64,000 bases of DNA from Planctomycetota bacterium (lineage in GTDB: Bacteria; Planctomycetota; Phycisphaerae; Tepidisphaerales; Tepidisphaeraceae), in assembly GCA_039182125.1 (NCBI GenBank), contig JBCDCH010000007.1, positions 24,708 through 88,707 of the forward strand. The letters run 5' to 3'. Positions 41,242 to 49,242 of this stretch are shown here, in pieces. Position 1 is the stretch's first letter. Every line of letters begins with the position of its first letter. A model generated the notes under the pieces. That model saw nothing but the letters and a program-made list of their open reading frames with translations, was not told where the DNA came from and did not search any database. The position numbers and the translations under genes were made by a program.

Positions 41242-42066
41242 ATGATCACGCTTGCCGATCTCACGGATTCGCCGCTGTTCGTCTTCTCCGGTCCCTGCGT
41301 GATCGAGTCGGAGGAGCTTTGTTTGACGGTGGGCGAGACGGTGCGCGATGCGTGTGCGGAGTTGGGGCTGCGGTATGTATTCAAGGCGAGCTTCGACAAA
41401 GCCAACCGTTCGAGCGGTGCGTCGTTTCGTGGGCAGGGGTTGGACGAGGGTTTGGCGATCATCGAGCGGGTCGGGAAGAAGCTCGGCGTGCCGACGATCA
41501 CGGACGTGCATCTGCCCGAGCAGGCCGAGGCCGTTGGGCAGGCGTGCGACGTGTTGCAGGTGCCGGCATTTCTCGCGCGGCAGACCGACCTGCTCCATGC
41601 CGTCGGCAAGACCGGCCGGGTCGTGCATGTGAAGAAGGGTCAGTTCATGGCACCGGCCGAGATGAAGAACGTCGTGAACAAGCTCACCGAGGTCGGCAAC
41701 GAGCAGGTCGTGCTCTGCGAGCGCGGGACGTTCTTCGGGTACGGCGCGTTGGTCAACGACTTCACCGGCCTGGCGGCGATGGCCGACGCGACGGGCAAGC
41801 CGGTCTGCTTCGACGTGACCCACTCCACGCAGCAACCCGCCGGCCAGGGCACGCAATCGGGCGGCAATCCGAAGTACTCGCCGCTGCTGGCGCGCGCCGC
41901 GGTGGCCGCCGGGGTGGACGGGCTTTTCGTCGAGTGCCACCCGAACCCGGCCGAGGCCAAGAGCGACGCGGCGAGCATGTTGCCGTTGGACGTGGTTCCG
42001 CAACTCCTGCGGGAGTGCCGGGATTTGGCCGCACTACGGGCGGGATTTTCAGTGAAACTTGTTTAG
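41242..42066 (+). CDS. kdsA: 3-deoxy-8-phosphooctulonate (Kdo-8-P) synthase
   Basis: Condenses phosphoenolpyruvate and arabinose 5-phosphate to Kdo-8-phosphate for the LPS core. The 274-residue protein shows LFVFSGPCVIESEEL, YVFKASFDKANRSS, the GVPTITDVHLPEQAE block, CDVLQVPAFLARQTDLL, the VKKGQFMAP lysine region, RGTFFGYGALVNDF and FDVTHSTQQP. C13-equivalent Cys in GPCVIES plus HSTQ residues suggest a metal-dependent class, which is inference. It is divergent from the HD-HSP90 gene and is followed on the same strand by the deiminase gene after 80 bases. Confidence 0.95.
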   Translation: MITLADLTDSPLFVFSGPCVIESEELCLTVGETVRDACAELGLRYVFKASFDKANRSSGASFRGQGLDEGLAIIERVGKKLGVPTITDVHLPEQAEAVGQACDVLQVPAFLARQTDLLHAVGKTGRVVHVKKGQFMAPAEMKNVVNKLTEVGNEQVVLCERGTFFGYGALVNDFTGLAAMADATGKPVCFDVTHSTQQPAGQGTQSGGNPKYSPLLARAAVAAGVDGLFVECHPNPAEAKSDAASMLPLDVVPQLLRECRDLAALRAGFSVKLV

Positions 42067-42146
42067 CCCGCCGGCCACAACCGCGCACGGCCGATCAAAC
42101 TCGTTACATTTCCGATGTGACCCAACAGACTCGCGATAGTGGCGTG

Positions 42147-44507
42147 ATGCCGATGGAACAACTTGAAGGTCGTCGACTGCTCTCGGCAACCCCCATGACC
42201 AAGATCATGGCCACGGTCGACGTAGCCCGGCCACAAGTTGCCGGTCCCGAGATCGACTTGATCGACCAAGTTCGGGCGGCATCCTCACGATCGGGTCTGA
42301 CACCGGGACAACGTGAATCGCTGGCTCGCGACATCGAAGCCGGGGTATTCGACGGCACGTTTGCGTCTGAAATCCTGCCAGCAGATGACGCGCCGATCGC
42401 ATCGCTGGTGGCCGGGCCAGCCCTGTCCTCATCGAGCGGCGCGTTCATTGGCGGATTCCGTCCGACGGCGGACCTACTTGTCGACGCCAACCGGGATGGC
42501 CAAATCACTCGACTAGACGATGCCTTCGAGACGACCTGGGGAAGCGGTCGAGGCGACACCGGCGCGCTCGTCTTGCCTAACAGCGACTTTGATGGTGCAG
42601 GTAGCGCCCCGGACAACTGGCGCGGCGGACGCTGGACGACCAATGGTCCGTTCATTCCGGCCGACACCGACATTGACGCCAACGGCGACCTTGATGACTT
42701 GGCATTGATCCGTCTCGCCAAGCTACCGACCCGCGGTACGTCCGGCCTGAGTGTGACGCTGGAGATTGACGAGGTCGCGGGTGCGCATCCGTACTTCAAT
42801 CAGTTCGACGCCGAGGAACGGGTGCGGGTGTTCCTGCCGACCGAAGCGGGGCCCCGCGGGACGACCGTCCCCGCAGTCGGTGATGTGGAACTCCTCGGAC
42901 CATCGCAAGGCGCGTCGGCCGTGTTCACCGACAATCCGAGCAACGGCGAGTACGACCTGGGTTTGCTGCGGTTTGCCGGCGGTAGCCTTCTGCGTAACGC
43001 CAACTACATGGACTTCGCGATCGAAGGACTCATCCCCGGCGCTCCCGTCCGCGTGACTGCCACCATCACCGACGGCAACCAAGTGATCAGTTCGGACACG
43101 GTCGTCGTGCAGGTCGCCCCTTTCGTGCTCTCGGACCACACGATGAACGTCGACACCGAGCTTGACGCCCGCCTGGGCAACGGGCAGGACTCGGTCTCGG
43201 TCGCCTCGTCGGGTTCGTCCAACGCCGACCTCCGCAACAAGCTCAGCAGCGGGTTCACCGGCGATCTCTCCACCGCCAATATCTTCGATCTCTGGATTCA
43301 GGACGGCTTCGAGACCGGCTACGCCCAGACCCCAACCGGCTCGATGCAGATCATCCTCGACCTGCCCCGTGCCCGCAGCCGCGGCGGGGATATGTCCGAC
43401 TACCTCCGCACGCAGTTCTCCGGCAAGGACGTGGGCATCGACACCACGATCAACGGCAACATCAGCACCTTCGACTCCGGCGGCAACCTCGACGCCATCC
43501 CCAACCCCGACGGCGGGCCGGCCTACTTCTTCCACGGCCGATCCATGTCGAGCTTCCAGGAAGACTTCTTTCGCGCTCAGGGCGTCAACCCCGAACTCTC
43601 GGTCAACACCGACTGGCTTTGGGTCGGCCACGTCGACGAGATCATCAGCGTCAATCCCGACGGCCTGGGTGCCGCCTACGCCGACCCGGAACTCGGCTGG
43701 GCCCTGAACCTTTGGGCCGCGGATATCAACCCGAACGCCACCATGCTCCAGGGCATGAACTCCGGCTCGCTCACGACCGGCACCCTGGCCAACGCGACCA
43801 ACTTCTGGAACTACAACAAGAACTATGTGCTGCGGTCGGACAACCTGCCGTCGGTAATCAGTGCCGTGGCGGGCGCGATGAACGCCGACCTTCCAATGAG
43901 CACCCCGGTCGCTGACTCGGCCGGCACCCTCACCAAAGGCGGCAGCTTTGTCGCCTTCCTCGATGGTGTCCGCGAGTACGAGGTGACGTTCACGAGCAAC
44001 ACGCAGTATGACTTGCGCTACCGCGACGCCGACGGCACCTGGACCGACGCGGGCAGCGGCAACAAGAACAACGACGAAGTCTTCCCCGATGCGAGCGCAT
44101 ATCTGCTCGAGCACTGGTGGAGCGGCAGCACCTCGGCCGGCGACGTGTTCACCTACACCGCCAACCCCAACGCCGGCATGGTGCCGATGCCCGTGCTGTT
44201 CTACGGCTCGAGCGGCGCGTCCGGGTTTGCCTACGCCTACACCAACAACCACGTGAACCTGCTCAGCGGAAAGACGCCCGACGGCACCGCCACGGCTTAC
44301 ACCGGCTTCAGCTACGGCCCGCAGGTGAACTACCGCGGCCAAGGCAACGAGTCGCTCTTTGACAACTACGTCGCCGACTCGCTCACCGACGCCGGCTACG
44401 ACAACACCGTCTTCGCCGACGCCCGCGTCTACCACAACGGCATCGGCAGCATCCACTGCGGCACCAACGTGATCCGCGAAGTACCGGACGAGATGTTCTG
44501 GGCGTAG
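42147..44507 (+). CDS. Secreted protein-arginine deiminase (PAD family)
   Basis: A 786-residue relative of animal peptidylarginine deiminases, which convert protein arginine to citrulline in a calcium-dependent way. The catalytic set aligns to mammalian PAD: IQDGFETGY (D386, for human D350), WLWVGHVDEII (H495 and D497, for H471/D473) and GSIHCGTNV (C771, for C645). FDSGGNLDAIP and LPRARSRGG also match. The leader QLEGRRLLSA marks surface export in planctomycetes. Two EF-hand-like loops occur (VDANRDGQITRLDD, DTDIDANGDLDD). Relative to the mammalian spacing, about 100 extra residues lie between D497 and C771. ATG 42147 is preferred; 42153 or GTG 42117 are possible. Confidence 0.92.
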   Translation: MPMEQLEGRRLLSATPMTKIMATVDVARPQVAGPEIDLIDQVRAASSRSGLTPGQRESLARDIEAGVFDGTFASEILPADDAPIASLVAGPALSSSSGAFIGGFRPTADLLVDANRDGQITRLDDAFETTWGSGRGDTGALVLPNSDFDGAGSAPDNWRGGRWTTNGPFIPADTDIDANGDLDDLALIRLAKLPTRGTSGLSVTLEIDEVAGAHPYFNQFDAEERVRVFLPTEAGPRGTTVPAVGDVELLGPSQGASAVFTDNPSNGEYDLGLLRFAGGSLLRNANYMDFAIEGLIPGAPVRVTATITDGNQVISSDTVVVQVAPFVLSDHTMNVDTELDARLGNGQDSVSVASSGSSNADLRNKLSSGFTGDLSTANIFDLWIQDGFETGYAQTPTGSMQIILDLPRARSRGGDMSDYLRTQFSGKDVGIDTTINGNISTFDSGGNLDAIPNPDGGPAYFFHGRSMSSFQEDFFRAQGVNPELSVNTDWLWVGHVDEIISVNPDGLGAAYADPELGWALNLWAADINPNATMLQGMNSGSLTTGTLANATNFWNYNKNYVLRSDNLPSVISAVAGAMNADLPMSTPVADSAGTLTKGGSFVAFLDGVREYEVTFTSNTQYDLRYRDADGTWTDAGSGNKNNDEVFPDASAYLLEHWWSGSTSAGDVFTYTANPNAGMVPMPVLFYGSSGASGFAYAYTNNHVNLLSGKTPDGTATAYTGFSYGPQVNYRGQGNESLFDNYVADSLTDAGYDNTVFADARVYHNGIGSIHCGTNVIREVPDEMFWA

Positions 44508-44515
44508 TTCCTCAT

Positions 44516-44548
44516 GTTTAGCGGTGCGACGTCGTCACGCCGCTAAAC
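44516..44548. terminator. Bidirectional terminator hairpin
   Basis: A 15-pair stem with one mismatch and one G-T pair around a 3-base loop; the outer nine pairs (GTTTAGCGG/CCGCTAAAC) are perfect. It lies between the stops of the deiminase gene (+) and the aminotransferase gene (-). The A/T-rich ends (GTTTA/TAAAC) can act as tails on both strands. Confidence 0.75.
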
Positions 44549-44552
44549 AGTG

Positions 44553-45872
44553 TCAACAACGACGCCGGAACACCGGTTTCACCGGGCGACCTTCGAGGTA
44601 CTTCTCGACGCCTTCGTCGAGCGCTTTGCGGTAGACCTCGCAGGCGGCATGGGCGGCGGTTGCGGTGGCGTCGATGACTTCATCGTCGCCGTGGTCGGTG
44701 TTGACGACGAGGCTCGGGGCGAGGACGCCGTGCTTGAGCAGTTCCTGAATGAACAGCGTGCGGAAGGGTTGATTGCCGCCTTCTCCGTCGGGGCCGCGGG
44801 TGACGAACACGGCGTTGGCGGGGTGGCCGGCCGAGTGGACGAAGTCGCCGGTCCCGGCAGCACGGCTCGCGGTGTCGAAGGCCTGGCACAAACGCGCGCC
44901 GATCTGCGTTAGTTCGCCAGGGATGTCGCGCTGCTGGTAAATCTCGGCCACGGCGATGAACGCGGCCAGCCCGTGCGACTCGGCCCCGTGCGTCGTGGAA
45001 AGCAGGAACGCCCGGTCTTCTTCGTGGTCGAGCCCGCCGGCGGCCATGTACTTCCGCTTGCCGCACAAGGCCGAGACGGAGAAGCCGTTGGCCACCGCCT
45101 TGCCGAACGTGCTCAGGTCCGGATCGATGTCGTGCAACTGCTGCGCCCCGGCGTTGGCCAACCGGAAGCCGGCGATCGTCTCGTCGAGAATGAACAGCGA
45201 CTCGTTGGCGTGGGCGAGATCGCGGAGCTTGTGCAAAAAGTCATCTTCCGGCACCGCGCCGCGCTGGCCCTCGAGCATCACCGCGGCGATCTCGTGACCG
45301 ACCTTGGCAAAGATCTTCTCGCAGCTCTCGATATCGTTGAACGGAAACCGCACCGTCTCGCGATGCACCGCCTTGGGAATCCCCGCGTCCATCGGCGTCG
45401 TCGCGATGAACCAGTCGTCGACGCTGTAGAACGGATCATCACGGCAAATGGCGATGCGTGGCCGGCCGGTGTGATGACGGGCGAGCTTCACGGCGGCGGT
45501 CGTGCAGTCGCTGCCGTGCTTGGCGAACTTGACCATCTCGGCATTGGGGACCAGCTCGAGCATCTTCTCGGCCGCCTGGAGTTCGAGCACCGACGGGCGG
45601 GCGAAGTTGGTTCCGTCGCGCATGGCGGCATACGCCGCGTCGCAGATCGCCGGGACGCCGTGACCGAGCGTGATGCTCCGCAGGCCGCTGCCGTATTCGA
45701 TGTAGGTGTTGCCGTCGATGTCAGTCACGCGGCAGCCGTGTCCCCGGCGGATCACCGGCGGGAGAAACTCGGGGAACTGATCGTCGCCTTTGGCATACGT
45801 GTGCGCCCCGCCGGGGATGACGGCGTGAGCACGCTGCTGATGGGCGATGGATTTCGAACAGTCCAAGGGCAC
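44553..45872 (-). CDS. Class III aminotransferase, glutamate-1-semialdehyde aminomutase-like
   Basis: A 439-residue PLP enzyme. The start GTG 45872 gives SKSIAHQQRAHAVIPGGAHT, matching the RA...IPGGVN start of GSA aminomutases. GNTYIEYGSGLRSITLGHGV, VKFAKHGSDCTTAAVKLAR, LFILDETIAGFR (PLP Asp) and STFGKAVANGF (PLP Lys) follow. It diverges from HemL in the substrate loop, and related enzymes occur in LPS or natural-product clusters, so a sugar or amino-acid aminotransferase is equally possible. The reading frame opens up to 46055, but that part runs over fliM. It is divergent from fliM. Confidence 0.85.
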   Translation of the reverse strand: MPLDCSKSIAHQQRAHAVIPGGAHTYAKGDDQFPEFLPPVIRRGHGCRVTDIDGNTYIEYGSGLRSITLGHGVPAICDAAYAAMRDGTNFARPSVLELQAAEKMLELVPNAEMVKFAKHGSDCTTAAVKLARHHTGRPRIAICRDDPFYSVDDWFIATTPMDAGIPKAVHRETVRFPFNDIESCEKIFAKVGHEIAAVMLEGQRGAVPEDDFLHKLRDLAHANESLFILDETIAGFRLANAGAQQLHDIDPDLSTFGKAVANGFSVSALCGKRKYMAAGGLDHEEDRAFLLSTTHGAESHGLAAFIAVAEIYQQRDIPGELTQIGARLCQAFDTASRAAGTGDFVHSAGHPANAVFVTRGPDGEGGNQPFRTLFIQELLKHGVLAPSLVVNTDHGDDEVIDATATAAHAACEVYRKALDEGVEKYLEGRPVKPVFRRRC

Positions 45873-45893
45873 GATGAAGGTTGTATCGGATCG

Positions 45894-45919
45894 GGCATGT
45901 TCACTTAAGCGAACATGCC
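45894..45919. repeat. Palindrome with CACTTAAG core
   Basis: An 11-pair stem with one mismatch (GGCATGTTCAC with GCGAACATGCC) around a TTAA loop, in the 95-bp gap between the divergent aminotransferase and fliM genes. It shares its core with the hairpins at 12931 and 50278, so it is one copy of the dispersed palindrome. Confidence 0.78.
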
Positions 45920-45966
45920 GAGGGAATGTTGGAGAACGGACGGCTCGCCGTCCGATAAACTGGAAC

Positions 45967-47031
45967 GTGTCGGAACTCCTCGACCAAAACGAGATCGACG
46001 CCCTGCTCTCGGCGGTCGGCGATGATGCGCCGCCCGAAGACAGCGCGACCGGCACCGCAACGACGCCAACGGTTTTCTCCCAACGTGGCGCGTCCCACGT
46101 CGATGTCTCGCTCTACGACTTCAAACGCCCCGAACGCGTCTCCAAGGACCAGATGCGGGCTCTGGAAGCGCTCCACGAAGGCTTCGGCCGAAACCTCGGG
46201 GCCGCTCTCTCCGGCTACCTCCGCACGATCATCGAAGTCTCCGTCGCGTCCATCGAACAGCTGACCTATTCCGAGTTCATCTACTCGCTACCGAACCCGA
46301 CCTGCTTCAACCTACTCACCTGCGACGCGCTCGACGGGCAGGTTTGTCTGGAAATCAGCCCGCTTATCATCTATCCGATCATCGACCGACTGCTCGGCGG
46401 TTCGAACCATGAGCTGTTCATCCCCCAGCGCCCCCTCACGCAGATCGAACAACGCCTGGTCTCGCGCATCACCGACCGGGCCACGCACCACCTCTCCGAA
46501 GCGTGGAGCAACCTGACCGACGTGCGGTTCGCCGCCAGCGACTTCGAGAGCAACCCACAGCTGGTGCAGATCGTGCCGCCGAGCGAGACGGTGGTGGTGA
46601 TCGGCTTCGAACTGAAGATGGGCAACCGGGCCGGGACGATGAGCTTGTGCGTGCCGTACACGGTGATGGAGCCGGTGATCCCGCTGCTGACGCGTCAGAC
46701 GAACTTCACCTACGCCAAGAAAGGTCGCCGTGAGGACCTAACCCCGCGCGTCCGCCGCAACGTCGACAACGCTCCGGTGGAACTCACCGCGGTGCTGGCC
46801 AACACGACCATGAAACTCGGCGACCTGCTGAGTCTTTCCCCCGGCGACGTCATCACCACCGGCAAGCCGAGCAGCACCACGCTCTCGCTCCAGGTCGAAG
46901 GCAAGACCAAGTTCCGCGGCGAGGTCGGCCAACACCGCGGCAACAAAGCGTTCCGCGTTACCGAAGCTCTCCCGATCGACGAGGACGAGGGATCAGGCCG
47001 GGCACTCGCGCTCGGCAGCGAAGCGGAGTGA
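45967..47031 (+). CDS. fliM: Flagellar motor switch protein FliM
   Basis: The rotor C-ring protein that binds CheY-P and controls rotation. GTG 45967 gives the N-terminal CheY-P motif SELLDQNEIDALLSAV, followed by YDFKRPERVSKDQMRALEAL, an ISPLIIYPIIDRLLGGS block and LTQIEQRLVSRITDRA in the middle CheC-like domain, then a C-terminal SpoA (FliN-like) domain with LGDLLSLSPGDVITTG. The 354 residues are normal for FliM. No other flagellar gene lies in the window, so fliM is outside the usual flagellar operon here. The frame is open back to 45847, but the upstream part is not FliM-like. Confidence 0.95.
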   Translation: MSELLDQNEIDALLSAVGDDAPPEDSATGTATTPTVFSQRGASHVDVSLYDFKRPERVSKDQMRALEALHEGFGRNLGAALSGYLRTIIEVSVASIEQLTYSEFIYSLPNPTCFNLLTCDALDGQVCLEISPLIIYPIIDRLLGGSNHELFIPQRPLTQIEQRLVSRITDRATHHLSEAWSNLTDVRFAASDFESNPQLVQIVPPSETVVVIGFELKMGNRAGTMSLCVPYTVMEPVIPLLTRQTNFTYAKKGRREDLTPRVRRNVDNAPVELTAVLANTTMKLGDLLSLSPGDVITTGKPSSTTLSLQVEGKTKFRGEVGQHRGNKAFRVTEALPIDEDEGSGRALALGSEAE

Positions 47032-47048
47032 GGGGGAGTGAAGGGGAA

Positions 47049-47150
47049 CAGGCGCTAGGAGTCAGGCGCTAGGAGTCAGGCGCTAGGGCCTGCCCACGGC
47101 ACCGCAAGCGAGCCCTAGCACCTAACCCCTAGCGCCCAGCGCCTGCCCGG
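47049..47150. repeat. Tandem 14-bp repeats and related inverted copies after fliM
   Basis: GGCGCTAGGAGTCA is repeated with a 14-base period at 47051 and 47065, with a third start GGCGCTAGGGCC at 47079. Downstream are CCCTAGCACC, CCCCTAGCGCC and CAGCGCCTG, which are inverted counterparts of the CAGGCGCTAGG unit. The stretch can fold back on itself. It lies between fliM and the CPBP gene and does not encode a credible peptide. Confidence 0.8.
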
Positions 47151-47198
47151 AAGTCACTCGATTCACCCGGTACCGCCGCCCCCGCCGATGCATACTCC

Positions 47199-47918
47199 GT
47201 GGCCACTTACCTCCAACGCTCTGCAACACCGTGGCACGCGTTGCTTTTCGTGCTGCCGATGATGCTGATCTATGAAATCGGCACTGGCGGGTTCGACGTG
47301 CCGGTCACGACGACATCGGTACGGGTGCTGGCGACGGACGATCTCGCACAAGCGTTCGGGTTCTTCGGGGCGACGGGCCGACTCATGCCGCCGGCGGCAG
47401 TGATCGTGCTGCTGCTCGCGATGCATCTGGCACGCAAGGACGATTGGCGACCCGGCGGCGCGACGCTGCTCGGCATGGCCGGTGAGTCCGCGGCACTCGC
47501 GCTACCGCTGGTCGTACTCGGGCTGGTCATGGCCAACGTGATGCTCGTCGAAAATGTGATGCTCTCGGGCGTGGTGCATGGCGACGACCCCGATCACACC
47601 CGTGCATTGGTCCTGCTAAGTTTTGGGGCGGGCGTGTACGAGGAGTTGGTCTTTCGGCTCATCGCGGTGCCGGTGCTGATCATGCTCCTTGGCGATGTTC
47701 TCGGTCTGAAACCGCTGGCCGCGCTGGTGCTGGCGGTGACCGTGAGCGGGCTGGCGTTCAGCCTGCATCACTACCGCGGCGACGAAGCGTTCGCGTGGTC
47801 GAGCTTCGCCTTCCGGGCACTGGCCGGCGGATACTTCGGCGTGTTGTTGCACCTGCGTGGCTTCGGTGTCGCGGCCGGAACGCATGCCGCTTACGACCTG
47901 ATCGTGGTTCTAGCGTGA
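47199..47918 (+). CDS. CPBP-family intramembrane metalloprotease
   Basis: A 239-residue polytopic protein of the CAAX-protease/bacteriocin-processing (Abi) family. The first family motif is VYEELVFRLI (EExxxR), the second is the FSLHHY region supplying a histidine, and the last is GTHAAYDLIVV, with the conserved HxxxN/D end of the family (here HAAYD). Members in bacteria act as membrane proteases or immunity proteins; the substrate is unknown. The start is a GTG at 47199. The surrounding genes give no functional hint. Confidence 0.8.
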   Translation: MATYLQRSATPWHALLFVLPMMLIYEIGTGGFDVPVTTTSVRVLATDDLAQAFGFFGATGRLMPPAAVIVLLLAMHLARKDDWRPGGATLLGMAGESAALALPLVVLGLVMANVMLVENVMLSGVVHGDDPDHTRALVLLSFGAGVYEELVFRLIAVPVLIMLLGDVLGLKPLAALVLAVTVSGLAFSLHHYRGDEAFAWSSFAFRALAGGYFGVLLHLRGFGVAAGTHAAYDLIVVLA

Positions 47919-48502
47919 CCCGATCCGAGCAGCGTCCGATAAAGCCAAAATGACGGGGTGACGTTGGCACGAACAAATTGTGAGCGCAATCCGCATTTTT
48001 TGGTGTTCAAGTCAGGTAGTGGTCGGTTACACTCAGCCAATCGGGTGGAACCCGGCGGGCTGACCGCAATAGGCCCGACAGATTGTCGGGCTGAGGAGAG
48101 GGGTCAGCCGACCGTGTTCCAACCCGCCGCGCCACACAGGCCGCGGCAAGCCGGCGTGCGTTGCAATGACGCGCGGTGCTCCGATGCACATTCCGGTCGC
48201 CCGGTTGCGGCGGAGAGGTGGGCTTGATCGGCCCGGGCCAGCGAGTGCCATCGACCATCGGTCGGCATCACGCCCGGACACATCGGCCCAGGACAACCAA
48301 CCCCCCACCCCCGGCCGGCAGGGATTGACCGCCACACGGGCCCGGCACCCCGCCGGTCGCGACTCCAGGATGAGCAGATCGACCCCCGGCACCTGAACCA
48401 ACCAGCCGGCCCGATACCGCGTCACCGCCCCGAACCAACCAACCGCAGGCACCGACGCGACATGCCACCCGTGAGAGTCACCAACCCACCGAGGTTTGCC
48501 CC
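47919..48502. other. Intergenic region, GC-rich, no supported protein gene
   Basis: About 585 bases between the CPBP gene and the conserved hypothetical at 48503. Open frames here (such as 48033-48452 on the minus strand) are Arg/Pro/Gly-rich and lack start signals. The left part (48021-48113) can form nested stems and may be a structured RNA (separate entry). The rest, about 48115-48500, is C- and G-rich with short runs such as CAACCAACC and shows no recognised motif. Confidence 0.6.
48021..48113 (+). ncRNA. Possible structured RNA or riboregulator (unrecognised)
   Basis: Several complementary segments nest in 93 bases. GGTCGG (48021-48026) can pair with CCGACC (48108-48113), GGCTGACC (48058-48065) with GGTCAGCC (48102-48109), and GCCCGACA (48073-48080) with TGTCGGGC (48084-48091, three-base loop). 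The first two share two bases, so they would be alternative folds. It matches no riboswitch, tmRNA, SRP or RNase P core I can recognise. Orientation is assumed from the next gene, 390 bases downstream. Confidence 0.3.
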
Positions 48503-49111
48503 ATGAGTCAACGTACCAAGTCCCGTCGCAGCAACGGTTTGATGCTGATGCTTTACCAGCGTCCGCTGCACCCCGAGTTGTTTAATATTCTCGCCGATGT
48601 CAAAGTCGACCGGCGCAACTATTCGGCCGATGTCTGGCTGGTCGAAGGCGGACACGTCCTGACCTTCACCGTCACCGACGCCGGCGCTGCCCAGGCCGGC
48701 GTCCCCGCCGGCACCACGCTCACCGAAGTCATCCAGATGAACGGCGAGCCCATGAGCGAGCAAGGCCTCATGGAATCCCTGCTTTGCCGTGGCGAGCGTT
48801 ATCACGAGGTCGATGTCGAGCCCAACCTCCGCTACATGGTCTCCACCCAGGAGGAGCAGCTCTCCGCGACGCTCTTCGAAGCGACCAAGACCGAGATCCT
48901 CGATTATGCCGCCAAGCGCGAGCTGATCGTCGGCGAGACACCGGTCGATCCGATCTCCGGCCGCGGCGCGATCACCAGCGTCCTCGACGTCGAACGCCGC
49001 GCCAACGAACTCCACGTTCATAGCTTCCACCTCTTCGAAGACGGCTACACCGTCGTGAAGACCCAAGCCTTCATGGAAGTGCTCAAGAAGCGCGTGGTCG
49101 CCGACAAGTAG
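48503..49111 (+). CDS. Conserved hypothetical protein (DUF2617-like)
   Basis: A 202-residue soluble protein without signal peptide or membrane segment. Its order of segments, LYQRPLHPELFNI, ADVWLVEGGHVLTFTV, TLTEVIQMNG, then VDPISGRGAITSVLDV and HSFHLFEDGYTVVKTQAFME, resembles the DUF2617 family found in planctomycetes and actinobacteria, whose function is unknown. I am not certain of the family name. The C-terminal lysine-rich end is short. It has its own upstream region of almost 600 bases and is followed by a 92-base inverted-repeat element. Confidence 0.65.
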   Translation: MSQRTKSRRSNGLMLMLYQRPLHPELFNILADVKVDRRNYSADVWLVEGGHVLTFTVTDAGAAQAGVPAGTTLTEVIQMNGEPMSEQGLMESLLCRGERYHEVDVEPNLRYMVSTQEEQLSATLFEATKTEILDYAAKRELIVGETPVDPISGRGAITSVLDVERRANELHVHSFHLFEDGYTVVKTQAFMEVLKKRVVADK

Positions 49112-49122
49112 GCTTTTCGTTT

Positions 49123-49214
49123 GTCATTCTGAGCGTAGTCGAAGGATCTCTTCGTGTTCGTGACCGATCGTGTCACGGTACCGAAGAGATCCTTCGATTT
49201 GCGCTCGGGATGAC
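49123..49214. repeat. 92-bp imperfect inverted-repeat element
   Basis: The outer arms GTCATTCTGAGCG and CGCTCGGGATGAC pair at 11 of 13 positions. The inner arms TCGAAGGATCTCTTCG (49139-49154) and CGAAGAGATCCTTCGA (49182-49197) are perfect complements around a 27-base centre. The GTCATTCTGAGCG...GAAGGATCT layout is a widespread bacterial intergenic repeat type. The position between two genes and the lack of coding sense fit a MITE-like or REP-type element. Confidence 0.8.
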
Positions 49215-49242
49215 TTTGCTCGCGTAGCGCTACACTCCGCCC

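Noticed and set aside
41319..42146. Upstream open frame of the deiminase overlapping kdsA
   Set aside because: The frame is open by chance through the kdsA gene. The leader QLEGRRLLSA at 42153 marks the real N-terminus.
47049..47150. CRISPR array
   Set aside because: Repeats are 14 bases with no spacers and no Cas genes nearby.
47227..47246. Sigma-54 promoter (TGGCACGCGTTGC) near the CPBP gene start
   Set aside because: The GG-to-GC spacing is two bases too short for a -24/-12 site, and it lies within the coding start.
48033..48452. 139-residue minus-strand protein in the gap before the DUF2617-like gene
   Set aside because: Gly/Arg/Pro-rich and without motif or start signal; it overlaps the possible structured RNA.
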